Shown piece after piece: positions 1 through 8,687 of a stretch of 64,000 nt of DNA; position 1 is the stretch's first letter, and each line of letters opens with the position of its first letter. The notes below the pieces were generated by a model that saw nothing but the letters and a program-made list of their open reading frames with translations, was not told where the DNA came from and ran no database searches. The translations under genes were made by a program, and so were the position numbers. The DNA is from Sphingobacteriales bacterium (GTDB lineage: Bacteria > Bacteroidota > Bacteroidia > Sphingobacteriales > Sphingobacteriaceae): NCBI GenBank assembly GCA_026390835.1, contig JAPLFD010000017.1, positions 62,001 through 126,000 of the forward strand, read 5' to 3'.

Positions 1-49
1 CAATACCAACTCTGCCGATATTAATGTATTGAATAAATTAAAGTGGTAA
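1..49 (+). CDS. nuoK: NADH-quinone oxidoreductase subunit K, C-terminal end (partial)
   Basis: Only the last 15 codons are in the window. They read NTNSADINVLNKLKW and end in TAA at 47-49. The gene would encode the small membrane subunit NuoK of the proton-pumping NADH dehydrogenase (complex I). The call rests mainly on position, because nuoK directly precedes nuoL in the standard nuo operon and the stop lies 11 bases before the nuoL start. The visible tail is too short to prove the family alone. Confidence 0.75.
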   Translation, partial: NTNSADINVLNKLKW

Positions 50-60
50 ACCTAGCATAC

Positions 61-1974
61 ATGATAAATTTAGTTTGGTTAGTTCCTGTTTTCCCCTTAA
101 TAGGTTTTCTTATTAATGGCTTGGGCCGCAATTTTTGGTCGAAAACACTTGTATCTTGGATAGGTAGTGTAGCCATCTTGGCCTCTTTTGCGCTAAGCCT
201 AGGCATCTTTTTAGAACTGAATGCATCGGATGTAAAATCGTTCACCGTTCCATTATTCGATTGGATTCAGGTAGGCGCTTTACGCATTCCGTTCTCCTTT
301 TTAGTAGATCCTTTGAGTAGCATTATGTTGCTTATAGTTACGGGAATAGGCTTTTTAATCCATGTATATTCTGCAGGCTACATGCACAACGATGGCGGTT
401 TTGCTAAATTTTTCGCTTACTTAAACCTCTTCATCTTTTTCATGCTTTTGCTTGTTTTGGGCAGTAATTACGTGGTCTTATTTATTGGTTGGGAAGGTGT
501 AGGCTTGTGTTCCTACCTATTAATTGGTTTCTGGTTTACCAATGCAAACTACGCCAGTGCCGCCAAGAAAGCATTTATAATGAATCGTATTGGCGATTTA
601 GGTTTTCTATTAGCAGTTTTCTTTATCTACAGCACTTTTGGCAGTGTAGAATTTGCCAATGTGTTCCCCCAAGCTGCTTTATTACCTTCAGGAAGCACCA
701 TTTTAGTAGTAATTACGCTCTTGTTATTTGTGGGAGCCACCGGTAAATCGGCACAATTGCCTTTGTTTACCTGGTTACCCGATGCCATGGCTGGTCCAAC
801 ACCTGTATCGGCCTTAATTCACGCTGCTACCATGGTTACAGCTGGTATCTATATGATTGCTCGTTCGAATATTTTATTTACCCTGGCGCCACTCACTATG
901 GATATTGTGGCCATTGTGGGTTTAAGTACAGCCATTGTCGCTGCTTTAATTGCCATCACCCAAAACGATATTAAAAAGGTATTGGCTTACTCTACCGTTT
1001 CGCAATTGGGCTATATGTTTTTAGGTTTAGGCGTAGGTGCCTATACCGGAGCTTTTTTCCATGTAATTACCCACGCCTTTTTTAAAGCCTTGTTATTCTT
1101 AGGAGCTGGTTCGGTAATTCATGCCATGCACCACGAACAAGATATGCGCAACATGGGCGGCTTAAAAGTGAAACTGCCTATTACTTTTTTCACCATGTTG
1201 ATGGGAACCATTGCCATTTCGGGCTTGCCTCCGTTTTCGGGTTTCTTCTCAAAAGATGAAATTTTAGCTCATGTGTACGAGCACAATCCAACCCTATGGG
1301 TAATTGGAGTGATTGGCGCCATGTTAACCGCTTTTTACATGTTCCGCATGTTGTTCTTAACTTTTTGGGGTTCGTTCCGTGGTACTAAAGAACAAGAAAA
1401 ACACCTGCACGAATCACCAAAATCAATGACCATCCCGTTGGTGGTATTGGCTATACTTTCGGTGTTTGGCGGATTAATTGGCGTTCCTGAAGTGTTGGGA
1501 GGCCACCACTGGTTAGCTCAATTCTTAAGCCCGGTGTTGGTGTATACCAAAGCCGTATCTGGAGAAGCAGTACCATTAGATCATGCTACCGAATACCTGT
1601 TAATGGGCATTTCTGTGGGTGCAGCATTGCTGGCTATTGGTATTGCCTATGTAACTTACGTAAGCCGAAAAGTATTACCTATTAGCGATGCAGAAAATCG
1701 TTCGTTTTTATCCAAGCTTTCGTATCATAAATTTTATATTGATGAAGTGTACGAAGCGCTCATTACCCGTCCATTAGATGCTATTTCTACCTTCTTTTAT
1801 AAGGTAGTTGATAAATTGGGTATTGATGGTTTAGTAAACGGAGCCGGAACTACGGCTAAGGAGGCCAGCAAAACCTTACGCCTTATTCAAACAGGAAACG
1901 TAGGCTTTTATATTTTTATGATGGTGGCCGGCATTGTGGCCCTATTGATTTACGGATTTTACTATTTAGCATAA
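61..1974 (+). CDS. nuoL: NADH-quinone oxidoreductase subunit L
   Basis: NuoL is the largest antiporter-like membrane subunit of complex I, driving proton translocation in the inner membrane during quinone reduction by NADH. The 637-residue product is almost entirely hydrophobic helices. It carries the family motif HAATMVTAGIYMIARS in the middle and ends in a long amphipathic section (HKFYIDEVYEAL and onward) followed by a last membrane helix, as expected for the lateral helix HL of NuoL. The frame is open from a GTG at 43, but that would overlap nuoK. The ATG at 61 gives the usual N-terminus MINLVWLVPVFPLIGF, so I chose it. nuoM follows 3 bases after the stop. Confidence 0.96.
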   Translation: MINLVWLVPVFPLIGFLINGLGRNFWSKTLVSWIGSVAILASFALSLGIFLELNASDVKSFTVPLFDWIQVGALRIPFSFLVDPLSSIMLLIVTGIGFLIHVYSAGYMHNDGGFAKFFAYLNLFIFFMLLLVLGSNYVVLFIGWEGVGLCSYLLIGFWFTNANYASAAKKAFIMNRIGDLGFLLAVFFIYSTFGSVEFANVFPQAALLPSGSTILVVITLLLFVGATGKSAQLPLFTWLPDAMAGPTPVSALIHAATMVTAGIYMIARSNILFTLAPLTMDIVAIVGLSTAIVAALIAITQNDIKKVLAYSTVSQLGYMFLGLGVGAYTGAFFHVITHAFFKALLFLGAGSVIHAMHHEQDMRNMGGLKVKLPITFFTMLMGTIAISGLPPFSGFFSKDEILAHVYEHNPTLWVIGVIGAMLTAFYMFRMLFLTFWGSFRGTKEQEKHLHESPKSMTIPLVVLAILSVFGGLIGVPEVLGGHHWLAQFLSPVLVYTKAVSGEAVPLDHATEYLLMGISVGAALLAIGIAYVTYVSRKVLPISDAENRSFLSKLSYHKFYIDEVYEALITRPLDAISTFFYKVVDKLGIDGLVNGAGTTAKEASKTLRLIQTGNVGFYIFMMVAGIVALLIYGFYYLA

Positions 1975-1977
1975 GCG

Positions 1978-3441
1978 ATGAACCACTTATTACTTATTAT
2001 ACTTTTTCCGGTAGCACTCAGCTTAGTCGCTTTAATAAAAGGAACGAGCGTTAAAAAATGGGCATTTGGTGCATCTTTATTACCATTGTTCTTTACTACG
2101 CTTGTATTAAGCGTGTTTAACCCGAACGGTGGCACCCAATTCTTGGTAGATTTCCCTTGGATAGCCTCTCAAGGCATCCGTTTTACGCTAGGCATTGATG
2201 GAATTAGCATGTTATTGGTTTTATTAACCAATATTTTGATTCCGCTTATTGTATTGGCTAGCACCAAACACGAATACGATAATCCAAATGCTTTTTACGC
2301 CTTGCTATTTTTTATGCAGGCGGGTTTATTGGTAGTGTTTACCGCTTTAGATGCCTTTTTATTTTATGTAGGTTGGGAAGCAGCCCTTATTCCTATTTAT
2401 TTTATTTGTGCACTTTGGGGTGGCGCAAATCGTATACAAGTAAACCTTAAATTTTTTGTATACACCATTTTTGGTAGTTTGTTGATGCTTATAGCCATCA
2501 TCTTTTTACACCTGCAAACCCCAGGAAAAACCTTTGCTATTCAAGATTTTTATGCCCTAAACCTCGATTTACAAACGCAAGGCTGGGTATTTTTAGCCTT
2601 CTTTATTGCCTTTGCTATTAAGATGCCCATTTTCCCATTTCATACTTGGCAGCCCGATACCTATACCGAGGCACCTACCGCCGGAACCATGTTGCTGTCG
2701 GGTATCATGTTAAAAATGGGTATTTACGGTGTTATTCGTTGGTTAATTCCCATTGCTCCGCTTGGTTTTAATCAGTGGGGACCTATTGCTTTAGCCTTAT
2801 CTATTATTGGTGTGGTGTATGCGGCTATTATTGCCTTTACACAAAAAGACGTAAAACGCTTGGTTGCTTACTCTTCTATTAGCCACGTGGGGTTAATTGC
2901 CGCTGGTATTTTTGTATGGAATGTACAGGGTTTGCAAGGTGCTATGATACAGATGTTGAACCACGGAATTAATGTGGTTGGTATGTTCTTTGTGTTAGAT
3001 ATCATCATTCGTCGCTTGGGTACCCGTGAAATGAGTGCTATGGGTGGTATTGCTAAATCGGCACCACAATTAGCCATTACTTTTTTAATTGTGTTATTGG
3101 GTTCGGCGGCTTTGCCATTAACCAATGGCTTTATTGGCGAATTTTTATTGTTGATGGGGCTATATCAATACAATGTGTGGGCGGCGGTTATTGCCGGCCT
3201 AACCATCATTTTTGTTGCAGTTTATATGCTGCGTGCCTACCAACACATCATGTTGGGAGAAAGTACTAAAGCTACTGCTTCGTTTACCGATTTAGATTTT
3301 ACCGAAAAAATGGTACTCTATACCATTTGCGGCTTAATTATTTTAATTGGGGTGTTTCCGCAACCTATTTTAAACCTTACCGAACCGGCCGTTAACTCTT
3401 TATTACAAGTAGTTAACGCAAAAATTATAGCCATATACTAA
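1978..3441 (+). CDS. nuoM: NADH-quinone oxidoreductase subunit M
   Basis: NuoM is the second antiporter-like membrane subunit of complex I. The 487-residue protein has about 14 predicted membrane helices. It keeps the conserved glutamate in VGWEAALIPIYF (E134), which is needed for proton transfer in this family, and the lysine-containing stretch AFAIKMPIFPFHTWQPD. The LVAYSSISHVG segment is also typical. It starts 3 bases after nuoL and ends 1 base before nuoN, so the three genes form one tight operon. Length and motifs are normal for the family. Confidence 0.96.
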   Translation: MNHLLLIILFPVALSLVALIKGTSVKKWAFGASLLPLFFTTLVLSVFNPNGGTQFLVDFPWIASQGIRFTLGIDGISMLLVLLTNILIPLIVLASTKHEYDNPNAFYALLFFMQAGLLVVFTALDAFLFYVGWEAALIPIYFICALWGGANRIQVNLKFFVYTIFGSLLMLIAIIFLHLQTPGKTFAIQDFYALNLDLQTQGWVFLAFFIAFAIKMPIFPFHTWQPDTYTEAPTAGTMLLSGIMLKMGIYGVIRWLIPIAPLGFNQWGPIALALSIIGVVYAAIIAFTQKDVKRLVAYSSISHVGLIAAGIFVWNVQGLQGAMIQMLNHGINVVGMFFVLDIIIRRLGTREMSAMGGIAKSAPQLAITFLIVLLGSAALPLTNGFIGEFLLLMGLYQYNVWAAVIAGLTIIFVAVYMLRAYQHIMLGESTKATASFTDLDFTEKMVLYTICGLIILIGVFPQPILNLTEPAVNSLLQVVNAKIIAIY

Positions 3442-3442
3442 T

Positions 3443-4825
3443 ATGAACGCCATCATCACCCTATCCATTTTAGCTCTTTTGGTATTATACCTTGGGGTAT
3501 TTAACGCCAAAAAAGCGGTACTACCGGTTACACTAGTTGGGCTGGTTGCTGCTTTGGGTCTTACCCTAGCCGAATGGAATACAAACGCACAGCCAATTTT
3601 TAGCGGCATGATGTTGTTCGATAATTTTGCGGTGGCTTTTTCGGCCATTTGTATCGTAGCTACGGGTTTAATTTTATTAATTTCTAAAGCCTATTTCGAG
3701 CGCATTAGTGAACATTTATCTGAATATTACGCCATTATATTATTTGCCTTAGCGGGAATGCTGGTTATGCTTTCTTACCACAATTTATCGATGTTATTTA
3801 TTGGTATCGAAATCATGTCGGTGAGTTTATACATTTTAGCAGGTATAAAAAAGAAAAGTGCAGCATCTAACGAAGCCTCTTTAAAATACTTTTTAATGGG
3901 TGCGTTTTCAACTGGCTTTTTACTGTTTGGCATTACCTTATTGTATGGCGCTACAGGTTCTTTCGATTTAGAGGTAATTAAAAACTACGTTTTGGCTGGT
4001 GCTCTTACTGGTTTATCGCCGATGTTTTATATTGGTTTATTGTTGCTTTTAGTGGGTTTAAGTTTCAAAATTGGAGCAGCACCTTTCCATTTTTGGGCTC
4101 CAGATGTATACGAAGGATCGCCAAGTTTGATTACCGCCTTTATGAGTACCGTGGTAAAAACTGCTGGTTTTGCTGCTTTCTTACGCATCTTCCAATTTTG
4201 TTTTGCTCCACTTCACGATTTTTGGTTGCCGGTAATTTTAGTAATTACCGTGGCTACGCTAGCGGTAGGAAATATTACCGCCATTTATCAGCATAGCTTT
4301 AAACGCATGTTGGCTTACTCGGGTATTTCGCATGTTGGCTATTTATTATTTGCGGTGGTTGCGCTAGGTGCAAGTTCATCCAATACTGTTTTTGTGTATG
4401 CTACGGCTTATACGGTTTCTACCATTGCTGCGTTTGCGGTGTTTATTTTAGTGAAAGAACAAACCGGTTCCGACCAGTTTGAGGCCTTTAAGGGTTTGGG
4501 GAAAAGCAATCCATTTTTGGCTTTCTGTTTAACCATTTCCATGCTATCATTAGCGGGAATTCCGCTTACAGCCGGGTTTATTGGTAAGTTTATGGCTTTT
4601 TCACAAGTATTAGCCGAGTACCATATTGGCTTGAGTATAGCTGCTGCAGTATTGGCCGTAATGGGTGTTTTCTATTATTTAAAGGTGGTAGTAGCCATGT
4701 ATTTTCAACCTGCCGAGCGTAAAACCATTGCGGTACCTACCGTTTTTAACTGGGTATTGGCTTGTACCACAATCATTAGTGTTTTGATTGGAATTTATCC
4801 TAATTTTATTTCTAATCTGTTTTAG
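3443..4825 (+). CDS. nuoN: NADH-quinone oxidoreductase subunit N
   Basis: NuoN is the third antiporter-like subunit and normally the last gene of the nuo operon. The 460-residue product is polytopic, with the conserved segments GLSFKIGAAPFHFWAPDVYEG and RMLAYSGISHVGYLLFAV that define the family. It starts 1 base after nuoM. The next gene (dedA-like) begins 37 bases downstream after a short imperfect hairpin (4826-4844, TCTACA/TGTAGA) with no clear U-tract. Complex I may therefore end here, although read-through cannot be excluded. Confidence 0.96.
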   Translation: MNAIITLSILALLVLYLGVFNAKKAVLPVTLVGLVAALGLTLAEWNTNAQPIFSGMMLFDNFAVAFSAICIVATGLILLISKAYFERISEHLSEYYAIILFALAGMLVMLSYHNLSMLFIGIEIMSVSLYILAGIKKKSAASNEASLKYFLMGAFSTGFLLFGITLLYGATGSFDLEVIKNYVLAGALTGLSPMFYIGLLLLLVGLSFKIGAAPFHFWAPDVYEGSPSLITAFMSTVVKTAGFAAFLRIFQFCFAPLHDFWLPVILVITVATLAVGNITAIYQHSFKRMLAYSGISHVGYLLFAVVALGASSSNTVFVYATAYTVSTIAAFAVFILVKEQTGSDQFEAFKGLGKSNPFLAFCLTISMLSLAGIPLTAGFIGKFMAFSQVLAEYHIGLSIAAAVLAVMGVFYYLKVVVAMYFQPAERKTIAVPTVFNWVLACTTIISVLIGIYPNFISNLF

Positions 4826-4862
4826 TCTACAATTTTAATGTAGATTTACAGATAGAGAAGCT

Positions 4863-5525
4863 ATGCACCAATTTTGGGAGTTTATTCAGCAACTAATTAA
4901 TCCCGTAGAATTACTCCGAGAAGGAGGATTTTATGTACTTCTTTTTGTGATTTTTGCAGAAACTGGCCTATTTTTTGGTTTTTTCTTACCCGGTGATTAT
5001 TTATTGTTTTTAGCCGGCATGTTCGTAGCCACCGATCGATTAGATGTAGGCATTATAACCCTCATAGTAGGTTTAATTGCTGCCGCTATTTTAGGAAATT
5101 TTGTAGGTTATTGGTTTGGTCGAAAAACTGGCCCGCTACTTTACCAACGAAAAGATACTTTTTTCTTTAAACAACGTTATTTAAGAGCGGCCGAAGCTTA
5201 TTATCAAAAACAAGGAGCATTTGCGCTAATTATGGGCCGATTTATTCCTATTGTGCGCACTTTTGCTCCCATTTTTGCTGGCGTGGTAGGCCTAGATTCT
5301 AAGAAATTTGCATTTTATAATGTTTTGGGAGCAGTTCTATGGATTTCATCCTTAACTTTGTTAGGTTATTTCTTGGGTCGTAAATTTCAGCAGCAAATTA
5401 ATGACTATTTATTTTACATCATTGTAGGGTTCATAGTGATTACAGCGCTTCCGCTAGTATGGACCTATTTAAAAAATACCTTTTCCGGTGATGCGGCCGG
5501 AAACGATACCGAGGAAACAAAATAA
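4863..5525 (+). CDS. DedA family (VTT domain) membrane protein
   Basis: A 220-residue polytopic inner-membrane protein of the DedA/SNARE-associated (VTT) family. Some relatives act in undecaprenyl-phosphate or phospholipid recycling across the membrane, but the role of this copy is not shown. Visible signatures are [15 protein letters not shown] (31-45) in the first re-entrant segment and [16 protein letters not shown] (125-140), which contains the paired arginines conserved in the family. It ends with a short acidic tail ([11 protein letters not shown]). It lies between nuoN and ppa, 2 bases before ppa, suggesting co-transcription with the genes downstream. Confidence 0.9.
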   Translation: MHQFWEFIQQLINPVELLREGGFYVLLFVIFAETGLFFGFFLPGDYLLFLAGMFVATDRLDVGIITLIVGLIAAAILGNFVGYWFGRKTGPLLYQRKDTFFFKQRYLRAAEAYYQKQGAFALIMGRFIPIVRTFAPIFAGVVGLDSKKFAFYNVLGAVLWISSLTLLGYFLGRKFQQQINDYLFYIIVGFIVITALPLVWTYLKNTFSGDAAGNDTEETK

Positions 5526-5527
5526 TT

Positions 5528-6073
5528 ATGAGTACAGACGACCATCCCTGGCACCAAGTATCTCCCGGCGACCATATCCCCGATTTGGTAAACGCCATTA
5601 TTGAAATTCCTAAGGGGTCTAAAGCCAAATATGAAATTGATAAAGCATCGGGTTTAATTAAATTAGATCGTGTTTTGTTTTCATCGGTTATGTATCCTGC
5701 AAATTACGGCTTCATTCCACAAACTTATTGCGACGATAAAGACCCACTAGATATTTTAGTACTTTGTTCGGTAGATGTATACCCCTTAACCATTATCGAA
5801 GCCAAGGTAATTGGCGTAATGCACATGGTGGATCAGGGCGAACAAGATGATAAAATTATTGCCGTTGCCAACCACGATATGTCTGTAAATTACATTGATG
5901 ATTTAAGCGAATTACCGCCGCATGCCATGACAGAAATTGTTCGTTTTTTTAAAGATTATAAGGCCCTAGAAGATAAAAAAGTGAGTATTGAGCATTTATT
6001 AGGCAAACGCTACGCACATAAAGTAATCGAAGAGAGTCTAGCCTTGTATCAAAAAACCTTTTTAACTAAGTAA
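5528..6073 (+). CDS. ppa: Inorganic pyrophosphatase
   Basis: A soluble family I pyrophosphatase that hydrolyses PPi to two phosphates and so pulls biosynthetic reactions forward. The 181-residue length is normal. The metal-binding signature is present as D70, D72 and D75 within [11 protein letters not shown], with a lysine where the pattern usually has a small or acidic residue. [12 protein letters not shown] (56-67) is the other diagnostic stretch. The ATG at 5528 follows dedA by 2 bases, and the CNNM/CBS gene begins 4 bases after the stop, consistent with one operon. Confidence 0.96.
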   Translation: MSTDDHPWHQVSPGDHIPDLVNAIIEIPKGSKAKYEIDKASGLIKLDRVLFSSVMYPANYGFIPQTYCDDKDPLDILVLCSVDVYPLTIIEAKVIGVMHMVDQGEQDDKIIAVANHDMSVNYIDDLSELPPHAMTEIVRFFKDYKALEDKKVSIEHLLGKRYAHKVIEESLALYQKTFLTK

Positions 6074-6077
6074 TTAT

Positions 6078-7403
6078 ATGGGATTCCAGATTTTTTTAAC
6101 TTTTTTCTTAGTCTTTTTAAACGGTTTTTTTGTGGCAGCAGAATTTGCCATTGTAAAAGTTCGTGCCTCTCAAATAGAGATTAAAGTAAAAACAGGCAAC
6201 CGCATTGCCCGGATAGCAAAACACATCACCCAGCATTTAGATGGCTACTTAGCCGCTACGCAATTGGGTATTACCCTAGCTTCTTTGGGTTTAGGTTGGG
6301 TTGGAGAACGGGTAATGGAAGAAGTACTTCATAACCTGTTGCTAACTTTTGGCGCTAGCCCCGAAACCATAGTTTCTTTTTCGGGAACCGCTGCCCCAAT
6401 TATTGCCTTTACGTTAATTACTATTATGCACATTGTATTTGGTGAGTTGGCTCCAAAATCTTTTGCCATACAACGCCCAGTGAATACCACACTTGGTATA
6501 GCCTTGCCTTTGCATGCATTTTATTTAGTTTTTAGACCATTTATTTGGTTGTTAAACGGCTTTGCTAACCTCATTCTAAAATTGTTCGGTATACACACTA
6601 GCGCAGGTCACGAGGCGCACCATAGTTCCGAAGAGTTGCAATATCTTCTCGATCAGGGAAAAGAGAGTGGAGCTTTAGAAACCAATGAGCACGAACTAAT
6701 TAAAAATGTATTCGACTTTAATGAACGTGTGGTTAAAAATATCATGGTACCTCGAACTAAAATTTCGGGTATTGAATTAGAAACACCTACTGCCGAAGTT
6801 TTAGACTATATCATCAAAGAAGGCTATTCTCGTATTCCGGTATTTGAAGATACCATCGATAAAATAGTTGGTATTATCCACGCAAAAGATGTGTTGCCCA
6901 TTTTAGTGGAACAAAAGGAAGTGCTTATTGCCGATATTATTCGCAAACCTTACTTTATACCAGAGACCAAAAAAATTAACGATTTAATGAGTGAGTTTCA
7001 GCAAAAACGCATTCAAATTGCCATTGTATTAGACGAATTTGGCGGCACCGCCGGTATGGTTACGCTAGAAGATATTGTAGAAGAATTGGTGGGTGAAATT
7101 CAAGATGAGTACGATGAAGAAAAACCAATCGTAGAAAAAGTATCTGCTGGCGAATTTATTGTGAATGCAGCTGCTAGTGTATACGATGTAAACGAATACT
7201 TGCCCCACGATTTGCCTGAAGATGGCGATTACGATACCATGGCCGGTTTAGTTGGCGATGTGTTTGGTAAAATACCTGAAGTGGGCGAACAAATGGAATT
7301 TAATGGCTATACGCTTACCGTATTAAAAAAGACGGAACAAAACATTGAATCTATTCGTTTACAATTGGTTATTAACCCCGATGATGTAGTGGATTTGCAT
7401 TAA
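6078..7403 (+). CDS. Hemolysin/CorC-type CNNM transporter with CBS pair
   Basis: A 441-residue membrane protein of the HlyC/CorC (CNNM) family, whose members move Mg2+ or other divalent cations. Domain order is a DUF21 transmembrane region (about 1-175, with the signature FGELAPKSFAI at 121-131), a CBS-domain pair (about 218-340, starting near NIMVPRTKISGIE), and a CorC_HlyC C-terminal domain (about 350-435). In Bacteroidota a homologous protein is sometimes annotated GldE. That name is reserved here because the characteristic neighbour gldD is not visible. It sits between ppa and rsmE with 4- and 5-base gaps. Confidence 0.88.
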   Translation: MGFQIFLTFFLVFLNGFFVAAEFAIVKVRASQIEIKVKTGNRIARIAKHITQHLDGYLAATQLGITLASLGLGWVGERVMEEVLHNLLLTFGASPETIVSFSGTAAPIIAFTLITIMHIVFGELAPKSFAIQRPVNTTLGIALPLHAFYLVFRPFIWLLNGFANLILKLFGIHTSAGHEAHHSSEELQYLLDQGKESGALETNEHELIKNVFDFNERVVKNIMVPRTKISGIELETPTAEVLDYIIKEGYSRIPVFEDTIDKIVGIIHAKDVLPILVEQKEVLIADIIRKPYFIPETKKINDLMSEFQQKRIQIAIVLDEFGGTAGMVTLEDIVEELVGEIQDEYDEEKPIVEKVSAGEFIVNAAASVYDVNEYLPHDLPEDGDYDTMAGLVGDVFGKIPEVGEQMEFNGYTLTVLKKTEQNIESIRLQLVINPDDVVDLH

Positions 7404-7408
7404 ACCCT

Positions 7409-8110
7409 ATGCATTTATTTTACACACCCGATATTACGCTACCCGATTATATACTTTCTGAGGAAGAAAGTAAACACGCCATTCGGGTTTTGCGCTTGCA
7501 GCTACATGACGAAGTAATTTTGGTTGATGGCACTGGTGGGAAATATACCGCCCAAATTACCGATGCCAATCCGAAAAAAACCATTCTGCAGATTACCCAT
7601 AGCCAGCAAGAATTTGGCAAACGCAACCATTATTTGCATATAGCCGTAGCGCCTACCAAAAACATAGAACGTTTAGAGTGGTTTTTAGAAAAAGCTACCG
7701 AACTAGGCATTGATGCCATTACGCCCATTATTTGCGACCGTTCCGAGCGCAAGGAGGTAAAAACAGAACGTTTAAACAAAATTATTACCTCGGCTATAAA
7801 ACAATCGATAAAGGCGTATCATCCGCTATTGAATGAAGCAATTTCCTTTAAACAATTCATTCAACAAGGGTTAGAAGGTGCTGGTTTTATTGCCCATTGT
7901 ATGGAAGGTGAGAAACCGCTCTTAGCACAGCTTGTTAAGCCAATGGGCCATTACACCATACTTATTGGCCCCGAAGGCGATTTTACGCCACAAGAACTAG
8001 CCGCAGCCCAAGCAGCTGGCTATACCGGTATTAGCTTAGGCGAAGCCCGCTTACGTACAGAGACAGCAGCCTTGGCGGGCTGTTTTGAGATTAATATGCT
8101 GAATCGTTAA
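7409..8110 (+). CDS. rsmE: 16S rRNA (uracil1498-N3)-methyltransferase
   Basis: RsmE methylates N3 of U1498 in 16S rRNA using S-adenosylmethionine. The 233-residue product has the normal layout: an N-terminal PUA-like part, then a SPOUT domain with the deep-knot motifs LIGPEGDFTPQE (185-196) and SLGEARLRTETAAL (209-222). These form the SAM-binding trefoil knot. The AVAPTKNIERLEWFLEKATELG segment typical of the family lies in the middle. It starts 5 bases after the CNNM gene. Confidence 0.95.
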   Translation: MHLFYTPDITLPDYILSEEESKHAIRVLRLQLHDEVILVDGTGGKYTAQITDANPKKTILQITHSQQEFGKRNHYLHIAVAPTKNIERLEWFLEKATELGIDAITPIICDRSERKEVKTERLNKIITSAIKQSIKAYHPLLNEAISFKQFIQQGLEGAGFIAHCMEGEKPLLAQLVKPMGHYTILIGPEGDFTPQELAAAQAAGYTGISLGEARLRTETAALAGCFEINMLNR

Positions 8111-8130
8111 CTTCGTATAAAACCCAGGCT

Positions 8131-8631
8131 ATGTACCAACTAAAAGTAAACGAAAAATTCAATTTTGAAGTAAACGAAATACAAGGTGCTTGGACAGTTA
8201 ATGGCGCTCAAATTGAAGTCGATACCTTAGTGATTAAGGACAACCTATTGCATATGTTGCATCAACATACTTCTTACCGAGTAGAAATTGTCTCGTTCTC
8301 TAAAGAAGAAAAAACGGCTAGTATTAAAGTAAATGGACATAGCTATAGCATAGCCATTAAAGACCGGTTCGACGATTTACTGCATCAATTGGGCTTAGAT
8401 AACCTGCAATCTGCTAAAGTGGCCGAATTAAGAGCGCCCATGCCAGGTTTGGTACTTTCGGTGTTGGTAAAAGAAGGCGATGTGGTTAAAAAAGGAGATA
8501 ATATACTCGTGTTAGAGGCTATGAAGATGGAGAACATCATTAAATCGCCGGCCGATGTGACCATTAAATCTATTAAAATTAAGCCCAGCGATAAGGTAGA
8601 AAAAAACCAGGTGCTTATACAATTCTCTTAG
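8131..8631 (+). CDS. Biotin carboxyl carrier protein (acyl-CoA carboxylase biotin subunit)
   Basis: A 166-residue protein whose last 70 residues form a biotinyl domain. It has the MPGLV start (104-108) and the biotinylation motif EAMKMEN, with K132 as the predicted modified lysine. The N-terminal 95 residues resemble the linker domain of acetyl/propionyl-CoA carboxylase carriers of Bacteroidota. It would shuttle carboxybiotin between a biotin carboxylase and a carboxyltransferase, but neither partner gene is in this window. It is 20 bases downstream of rsmE and is followed by a weak terminator. Confidence 0.9.
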   Translation: MYQLKVNEKFNFEVNEIQGAWTVNGAQIEVDTLVIKDNLLHMLHQHTSYRVEIVSFSKEEKTASIKVNGHSYSIAIKDRFDDLLHQLGLDNLQSAKVAELRAPMPGLVLSVLVKEGDVVKKGDNILVLEAMKMENIIKSPADVTIKSIKIKPSDKVEKNQVLIQFS

Positions 8632-8634
8632 CAT

Positions 8635-8670
8635 AAAAAAAGGACCTCAATTGCTCGAAATCCCTTTTTT
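8635..8670. terminator. Weak bidirectional terminator between biotin carrier gene and gldJ
   Basis: AAAAAAAGGA (8635-8644) faces TCCCTTTTTT (8661-8670), giving an A/T-rich stem with one mismatch or bulge and a T-run on either strand. It lies between two converging genes, where a bidirectional terminator is expected. The stem is imperfect and the loop is long, so confidence is modest. Confidence 0.45.
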
Positions 8671-8687
8671 AAAAGCGAATTACATGA

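Noticed and set aside
4826-4844. Hairpin TCTACA/TGTAGA after nuoN as a terminator
   Set aside because: Only six weak pairs and no T-run. It may be chance, so it is not listed as a terminator.
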